Below, in pieces: positions 40,097-44,452 of a stretch of DNA of 44,452 nt (position 1 is the stretch's first letter; each line of letters begins with the position of its first letter). The position numbers were made by a program, and so were the translations under genes. The stretch is taken from positions 1 to 44,452 of the IMG/VR virus record IMGVR_UViG_3300030382_004258, one strand, 5' to 3'. This DNA comes from a virus. A model generated the notes under the pieces. That model made no database searches. It was not told the origin of the DNA and saw only the letters and a program-made list of their open reading frames with translations.

Positions 40097-42484
40097 TTAT
40101 TTCACTGGCTTTAATCTATATACTATTGATATATCATTAATTTCAAAATTAGCTGGTGTAGTTCCATCACTAAAAAATCTTAATCTTAATGAATAACAGT
40201 TAGATACACTCAATGTTATCTCAGTTGTTACCCAATCAGTTACAGCAGATGTCACTGGCAATTCAGAACCAGCCTCAGTATATGTATCCTGATCTCCATC
40301 AACAGCATAAGACGTTTGAATATTACTGGCAGAACCTCTATGTGTAACATAAATCTTATATATCTTTTTCCTTTGTCCAGGTTGACCAAAATCTATATCT
40401 TTTGTTTTAATATCAACAGCAGACGATGTATCACTTGCATCATCCCATTTTAACATAGTACCAGATGTATGAGCATATACTAAATCACCATTCCAATCTG
40501 TAATAAAATTTGTTTTAGCTTGATCTGTAATAGTAGCATCAGCTCCCTTAACCCATGACTGAGTTACCATATCATATAAAAAAGTAGCACCACCTCCATT
40601 TGTAGTAATATCATCTACAACAAGTAACTGTCTTTTCTTTGGTAAATATCCAATCATAGGTTCATAAGTAGTAAATGTTGCCCATTCACTTTCCTTTATT
40701 ATCTGTCTTCCTTGCTTCTCAAGTAAATTAAGTACTTGCTTTCCATCATATAAATAGCATCCAAACTTATTTACCCACGCAATACCAAAATCAGTCTTAC
40801 ATGTAGCAGCTGGATGAGAAACTCCTTTATGCATAAAAGTATCTTCTAAAAATTCTATCTCTTGTGATATATTAATCAAATGCATCTTATTTTTCTTGAA
40901 CTGAAGTATCCTATCTGCATATTCCTCAAGCTTAACAATACTGTCTCCATCTCTAACACTGGCTTCAATAATTCTTTTTAATGGAAATACATCAAACTTA
41001 TTAACAACAGACTTTATCATGGCATCTCCCATTGACACAGTAATATCATCTACATTCTTAGTCTGTACATTCCCTATATATACCATCCTATTAGCAACAA
41101 CAGCAGTCTTAAACTTAGCAGAGATAGAATTCTCTTTCTGTGATATTCCACTCATAATTTCAAATATATTAATTGTATCAGGAGTAGTAATTTCATGCTT
41201 TACCTGAACATATGGACCATCTAGAGCACCCGAAAGAGCAGGTGCAGCCATATCTTCCCATCTATCTCCAGTCACATCAGTAGAATCATCAAAATCATCC
41301 CATAATCCATCCCAATCTTCCCAACCAAATGTTGGTATTTCAACTGCAGTCCATGCATCATAATCATCAAACAAGCCAATACGACTACCATCTCTCATAT
41401 TAATGTCAATAAGAAGATTCCAATAATTATTTGTATCAGCTTCTCTATAGTATATTCTTGCTCCTGTTAGTCTTTCATTATAAGGAGATGTAGCCCAAAT
41501 ATGAAAAGTAGGAAGCTTATTCGTATCAGTAATTATAAGATTACCAGTCAAAGTAAAAGGAAGAGATTCCTGATTTCCATCATAAATAAATGTAGATGCT
41601 AAATCATAAGTAGCATTATCCCAATCTGAATCTCCAGTTCCATACTCAATGAAAACATTAAAACCATCACCTGCTGGTGGAAATATTAAATAAGGATCTT
41701 CAGTATCCCACCCAGTAACTGCTTCAGTATCTATTGAATTATCATTATTATGATCTGTTACAGCAACGGCAACTGCCTCAGCAAGATTAAGAACCAGATG
41801 ATCAACTATAACATCACTTGTATTTGCAAAATTCCCACTAGATGTCAAAAGTGTTGTAGGATCGCTTTCTTCTGAAGATGTTCCAGCAAGGACATCACTC
41901 ATACCACCAACTATTCCTTCTGTAGGAGAAGCTATTTCCTGATCTTTACTAAACCACCCATCATATGTATCTACATAGGGTGATCCTATATTAAAATGAA
42001 GCCTATCAATATATCCATACCACTTATTTGTATTACTAAAAGTTCCATCACTTACTCTTAATGCTCCATCTACAACATAAAAAGCAGGCTTCATACCTGA
42101 AGCTGTGCCTAAATCAATTCTTGAAGCAGCACTCCATTCTCCTGAGCCATCACCAGTCTTTGCATATATATGAACATCAGCTCCACCATCAGTATCAGCT
42201 AAAGCTAAATAATCATCTCCAGTTTCAGCCTCAGAGCTACCAGCATCTTCCCCACCCACTCTATCATGGCTAAACTGGAATAAGCCATATCCAGGATTAA
42301 TAACAACAGTTGGATTACTAGTAGCATCATGAGCAGTAGTACCACCCATAGTCCTGATCTTACCTACCTCATCCACCATTATATCAGTAGCAGCAGACAG
42401 TTCATTAGGTGCTATATCTCTAGGATCTGAATTACTACTCAAACCTCCATGAAACATGTCAATCTTTAGAATCTCTTTAGGCAT
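40097..42484 (-). CDS. tail nozzle-like beta-propeller protein (795 aa)
   Basis: 795 residues, acidic, rich in Asp, Thr and aromatic residues, beta-rich. The start 'FHGGLSSNSDPRDIAPNELSAATDIMVDEVGKIRTMGG' (in parts) is the opening of podovirus tail nozzle and hub proteins (P22 gp10 or T7 gp12 type). The centre has propeller-like strands (YADRILQFKKNKMHLINI; FGIAWVNKFGCYLYDGK). The C-terminus is a jelly-roll-like domain. It would form the tail tube end through which DNA leaves. Confidence on the virion role is good; the exact family is not checked. Confidence 0.6.
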   Translation of the reverse strand: MPKEILKIDMFHGGLSSNSDPRDIAPNELSAATDIMVDEVGKIRTMGGTTAHDATSNPTVVINPGYGLFQFSHDRVGGEDAGSSEAETGDDYLALADTDGGADVHIYAKTGDGSGEWSAASRIDLGTASGMKPAFYVVDGALRVSDGTFSNTNKWYGYIDRLHFNIGSPYVDTYDGWFSKDQEIASPTEGIVGGMSDVLAGTSSEESDPTTLLTSSGNFANTSDVIVDHLVLNLAEAVAVAVTDHNNDNSIDTEAVTGWDTEDPYLIFPPAGDGFNVFIEYGTGDSDWDNATYDLASTFIYDGNQESLPFTLTGNLIITDTNKLPTFHIWATSPYNERLTGARIYYREADTNNYWNLLIDINMRDGSRIGLFDDYDAWTAVEIPTFGWEDWDGLWDDFDDSTDVTGDRWEDMAAPALSGALDGPYVQVKHEITTPDTINIFEIMSGISQKENSISAKFKTAVVANRMVYIGNVQTKNVDDITVSMGDAMIKSVVNKFDVFPLKRIIEASVRDGDSIVKLEEYADRILQFKKNKMHLINISQEIEFLEDTFMHKGVSHPAATCKTDFGIAWVNKFGCYLYDGKQVLNLLEKQGRQIIKESEWATFTTYEPMIGYLPKKRQLLVVDDITTNGGGATFLYDMVTQSWVKGADATITDQAKTNFITDWNGDLVYAHTSGTMLKWDDASDTSSAVDIKTKDIDFGQPGQRKKIYKIYVTHRGSASNIQTSYAVDGDQDTYTEAGSELPVTSAVTDWVTTEITLSVSNCYSLRLRFFSDGTTPANFEINDISIVYRLKPVK

Positions 42485-42545
42485 AAACTACTGTTACCCA
42501 ATTTAAAGTTGTTGTTACTACCCATTCATAATTAACTGTAGCCAT
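42477..42545 (-). CDS. 22-aa micro-protein (uncertain)
   Basis: ATG frame encoding MATVNYEWVVTTTLNWVTVVYA in two-residue alternating polar/hydrophobic order, with the stop inside the start of the next gene. The purine-rich AGTAGGG lies almost against the ATG, so the start is doubtful. It is the only frame in this small gap. Confidence 0.3.
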   Translation of the reverse strand: MATVNYEWVVTTTLNWVTVVYA

Positions 42546-42553
42546 CCCTACTA

Positions 42554-43435
42554 TTAATTTGTCCATGAATTAATCTCCTTTTCTTTAAATTCCATTGTTA
42601 CCCATCCAGTCCTGATCATAGGAAAGAATGAATATCTTGCATAATCTGCATATCTCAAGAAACTTCCTCCTCTACAATACCATCTTCTATGTAAAGTTTC
42701 TTCCTTGTCTTTAACCTTAATTGAATCAATAGGTTTTGCATAAAGTTGGTGGTTATGTCCAAGAAAGAATACATCACCTTCAGAATAGACCGCTGCCATC
42801 TTATCAAGTTCCAAGTCTCCATTCTTAGCTCCGCTCTTTCCATGTCCTGATACAAGTGTCCATTCCTTCTTATTAACAATTATCTTTGTATATCCAGGAA
42901 GTCTGTAATACGGAACTGACAAGCTTTCAGCCATAACTTTCGACACGTCAAATCCAAGAATGTTAGCTGAACGTATATAATCATGGTTTCCTCCACGAAT
43001 AAATAACAATTTATCAGCAATCTTTTCAATCCTTTTAATAAAGCTGAGATGCTGTTCATCAGGCTCCATCTCCTGACCTCTCTGGCTAATCTTATAGTGT
43101 GGTGGTATAAGTTCAATATTGTCTCCATTTAGAAACCACCTTGCATCTGGATCTGAATCGACTTCATCAATAAGATCATTAAACTTCCTTGTATGATGTT
43201 CATTTGCTCCATGATGTATATCAGTTGCTCCATGTAATTTAAAAGGCTTCTTTGATTTGTAATATAAAACCTTGCCTGGCTCTATTGACTTTGGTACTCC
43301 ATTTTCTTCCTGTATCGGATAAGAAGAATATTTTGAACAAGCATTGCATACTATCTCTTGAATCCTTTTGCCATTCATCCTGATCTTGATGCCATCTTTC
43401 CGAACACTTCCTGATCTGCAGTACGGACATATCAT
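42554..43435 (-). CDS. metallophosphoesterase with N-terminal zinc ribbon
   Basis: 293 residues. The first 40 have CPYC...CNAC, a zinc ribbon. The rest has the calcineurin-like phosphoesterase motifs in order: TDIHHG, NGDNIE, GGNHD, SGHG and GHNHQ, giving the two-metal active site. Phosphodiesterase or phosphatase activity on nucleic acids or nucleotides is expected. It lies between the nozzle and lysis genes, an unusual place for a nuclease, so it may act at DNA ejection or late. All motif residues are intact. Confidence 0.8.
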   Translation of the reverse strand: MICPYCRSGSVRKDGIKIRMNGKRIQEIVCNACSKYSSYPIQEENGVPKSIEPGKVLYYKSKKPFKLHGATDIHHGANEHHTRKFNDLIDEVDSDPDARWFLNGDNIELIPPHYKISQRGQEMEPDEQHLSFIKRIEKIADKLLFIRGGNHDYIRSANILGFDVSKVMAESLSVPYYRLPGYTKIIVNKKEWTLVSGHGKSGAKNGDLELDKMAAVYSEGDVFFLGHNHQLYAKPIDSIKVKDKEETLHRRWYCRGGSFLRYADYARYSFFPMIRTGWVTMEFKEKEINSWTN

Positions 43436-43447
43436 ATATTCTCCTGA

Positions 43448-43840
43448 CTATACCCTTAACTCAAAATGGGGAAAGTCATCAAACTTATTATCATCTACTT
43501 CAAAATTCTGATTCCAATCTCCTCCCCATCTTAACTCTATTCCCATCTGGTTTGCTACTCCAAGTACGAATCCAGCAAACAGATGAAACCTTTCCCTGTC
43601 ATTCCAATCAATAGGATAAGGAACAACATCGCAAGCCATAGAGGGATATTTATTATGACGCCCAGCGGGATACTTAACCTTACTCTTACCTTCGTCATAA
43701 AACTTGTTTTGCTTAATCTGGTCCCTATGACCTTCAAGTACAGAACAATCCACCGTCTTGATAACTTCATTGAATACCTTTACAAGTCTTTCATCACAAG
43801 TCTCAAGTGCATTCTTAGACCTCTTTCCGAACCTAGGCAT
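43448..43840 (-). CDS. endolysin, M15 L-Ala-D-Glu/D-Ala-D-Ala-type peptidase
   Basis: 130 residues, the size of compact phage M15C endolysins. Zinc site: GRHNKYPSMACDVVPYP (61-77; His62, Asp71) and DFPHFEL (122-128; His125), with RWGGDWN in between, as in T5-type peptidases. It cuts the peptide bridge of peptidoglycan at lysis. No signal peptide, so it needs the holin. Overlaps the upstream small gene by one base and is followed by the metallophosphoesterase gene. Confidence 0.85.
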   Translation of the reverse strand: MPRFGKRSKNALETCDERLVKVFNEVIKTVDCSVLEGHRDQIKQNKFYDEGKSKVKYPAGRHNKYPSMACDVVPYPIDWNDRERFHLFAGFVLGVANQMGIELRWGGDWNQNFEVDDNKFDDFPHFELRV

Positions 43841-44136
43841 TAGTTATCTGATCTCAATCCACGCAGAAACTCCTGTAAAGTATGCGAAACTACATTATCC
43901 AATAAATCCACGAACCAAGGCTCAATGTACTTATTCCAAAACTGTTTCGTAAACTTCCATTTTGACATGCCCAAGGTCATTGCTACACCTGCTGAATACC
44001 CTAGAAGCCCTGTTTTTGCCTTTATTTTGCTATTAGGAATGCGTTTCAGTGCCCAAGCGACACCAAGTCCCGCTACACCCCCGATTGTCCATTGTATGGC
44101 TGTTACCCCTAACTTTGCAGCTGCCCATTCTAACAT
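43840..44136 (-). CDS. 98-aa hydrophobic protein, possible holin partner
   Basis: The ATG at 44136 has AGGAG eight bases upstream and overlaps the previous stop (TAATG), so this start is preferred to a longer frame from 44208. A hydrophobic segment (TAIQWTIGGVAGLGVAWAL, about 12-30) and a weaker one around 55-65 (LLGYSAGVAMTLGM) suggest two membrane spans. Placed between a XhlA-like protein and the endolysin, so holin is a good guess. Confidence 0.55.
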   Translation of the reverse strand: MLEWAAAKLGVTAIQWTIGGVAGLGVAWALKRIPNSKIKAKTGLLGYSAGVAMTLGMSKWKFTKQFWNKYIEPWFVDLLDNVVSHTLQEFLRGLRSDN

Positions 44137-44336
44137 TATAATACTCCTATTGCTACGGTTATCATTATTAACAATATTGCCATACCACCAGTCATCCAGT
44201 TTTTCCAACCTTCAAGACTGGTAGTACGGCTATTAATCTTGCTGAGTTCTATCTCACTTCTCTCTACTATAGTCTCAATCCTTACTATTCTACTCTTTAA
44301 ATCTTCTCTATATGCAACTACTTCTTTATTATTCAT
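44136..44336 (-). CDS. XhlA-like holin-associated protein
   Basis: 66 residues: a heptad-rich coiled coil (about 5-42, 'SRIVRIETIVERSEIELSKIN') followed by a C-terminal membrane helix (WMTGGMAILLIMITVAIGVL). This is the design of XhlA-type proteins that act with holins. Start overlaps the previous stop (ATGA); followed at once by the hydrophobic 98-aa gene. Confidence 0.65.
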   Translation of the reverse strand: MNNKEVVAYREDLKSRIVRIETIVERSEIELSKINSRTTSLEGWKNWMTGGMAILLIMITVAIGVL

Positions 44337-44452
44337 TCCTTGTACCCATTCAATATTCTTCCTTCCATCCTTATCATTATTCTTTCAAGTCTTTCAATTC
44401 TTTCACCAAACCTGCCAAGAGACTTCCCTTTTGATTCTTCTTCTTTTTCACT
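44333..44452 (-). CDS. C-terminal end of a coiled-coil protein (partial)
   Basis: A frame open to the right edge gives 39 residues ending RILNGYKE, rich in Arg/Glu heptads (GERIERLERIMIRMEGR), with the TGA overlapping the next start. The gene begins beyond the window. Function unknown; resembles other small lysis or tail coiled-coil proteins. Confidence 0.5.
   Translation of the reverse strand, partial: SEKEEESKGKSLGRFGERIERLERIMIRMEGRILNGYKE

Noticed and set aside
43840-44208. Longer 122-aa form of the hydrophobic lysis-region protein
   Set aside because: The extra 24 residues overlap the XhlA-like gene in another frame and lack a binding site, while the ATG at 44136 has AGGAG and a stop-start overlap.
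1-44452. CRISPR array, insertion sequence, integrase or attachment site
   Set aside because: No regular direct repeats with spacers, no transposase or recombinase motifs and no terminal inverted repeats were seen.

Overview
The window looks like most of the genome of a tailed double-stranded DNA bacteriophage (Caudoviricetes), probably a short-tailed, podovirus-like one. Evidence: a large terminase, a P22-type portal and a scaffold lie in packaging order. A nozzle-like tail protein, very large ejection-type virion proteins, an M15 endolysin and a compact replication operon are also present. The DNA is AT-rich, genes overlap by a few bases, Shine-Dalgarno sites are mostly AGGAG-like, and the standard genetic code is used (TGA is a normal stop in many genes). 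I see no tRNA, integrase, DNA polymerase or CRISPR array. The host cannot be named from the sequence.

Layout. Positions 1-9151 (minus strand) hold the packaging and head genes, read right to left: a small protein, TerS, two unknown proteins (one a likely zinc metalloprotease), TerL, small proteins, portal, scaffold, and the first 11 codons of what should be the major capsid protein, cut by the left edge. Positions 9152-9654 are the divergent control region. Positions 9655-23391 (plus strand) are the early/replication operon. It starts with a 93-aa protein, followed by 2.1 kb that is mostly non-coding and appears to encode large structured RNAs. After these come many tiny proteins, a ParB-like protein, a HGEVTGHxH protein with a DUF6745-like partner, a circularly permuted Sak4-type RecA ATPase, an SSB-like protein, a PrimPol-helicase, a DUF932 protein, a possible histone-fold protein, a SET-domain methyltransferase and a Hjc-like resolvase. 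Positions 23393-44452 (minus strand) hold late virion and lysis genes: lysis cassette, metallophosphoesterase, nozzle-like protein, internal virion proteins, a 463-aa virion protein that may be extended into an M15 peptidase by -1 slippage on a run of 12 A, and proteins of 405, 2970 and 882 aa. If the genome is circular, the right edge joins the left edge through missing capsid and connector genes.

How it may work. The 2970-aa protein carries a DxDGD motif in a beta'-like context. I suggest it is a virion-packaged two-barrel RNA polymerase, comparable to crAss-like phage gp66, injected with the DNA to transcribe the plus-strand early operon. The early operon replicates and recombines DNA with the PrimPol-helicase, permuted Sak4, SSB-like protein and resolvase. 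Its mRNA is punctuated by stem-loops, one a pseudoknot. The SET protein and the histone-like protein might form a small chromatin-type system.

The points most worth following are the large structured RNAs (10.0-12.05 kb), the permuted Sak4, the putative virion RNA polymerase, the slippage-fused peptidase, the SET/histone pair, and a small gene with an in-frame TGA just before the portal.
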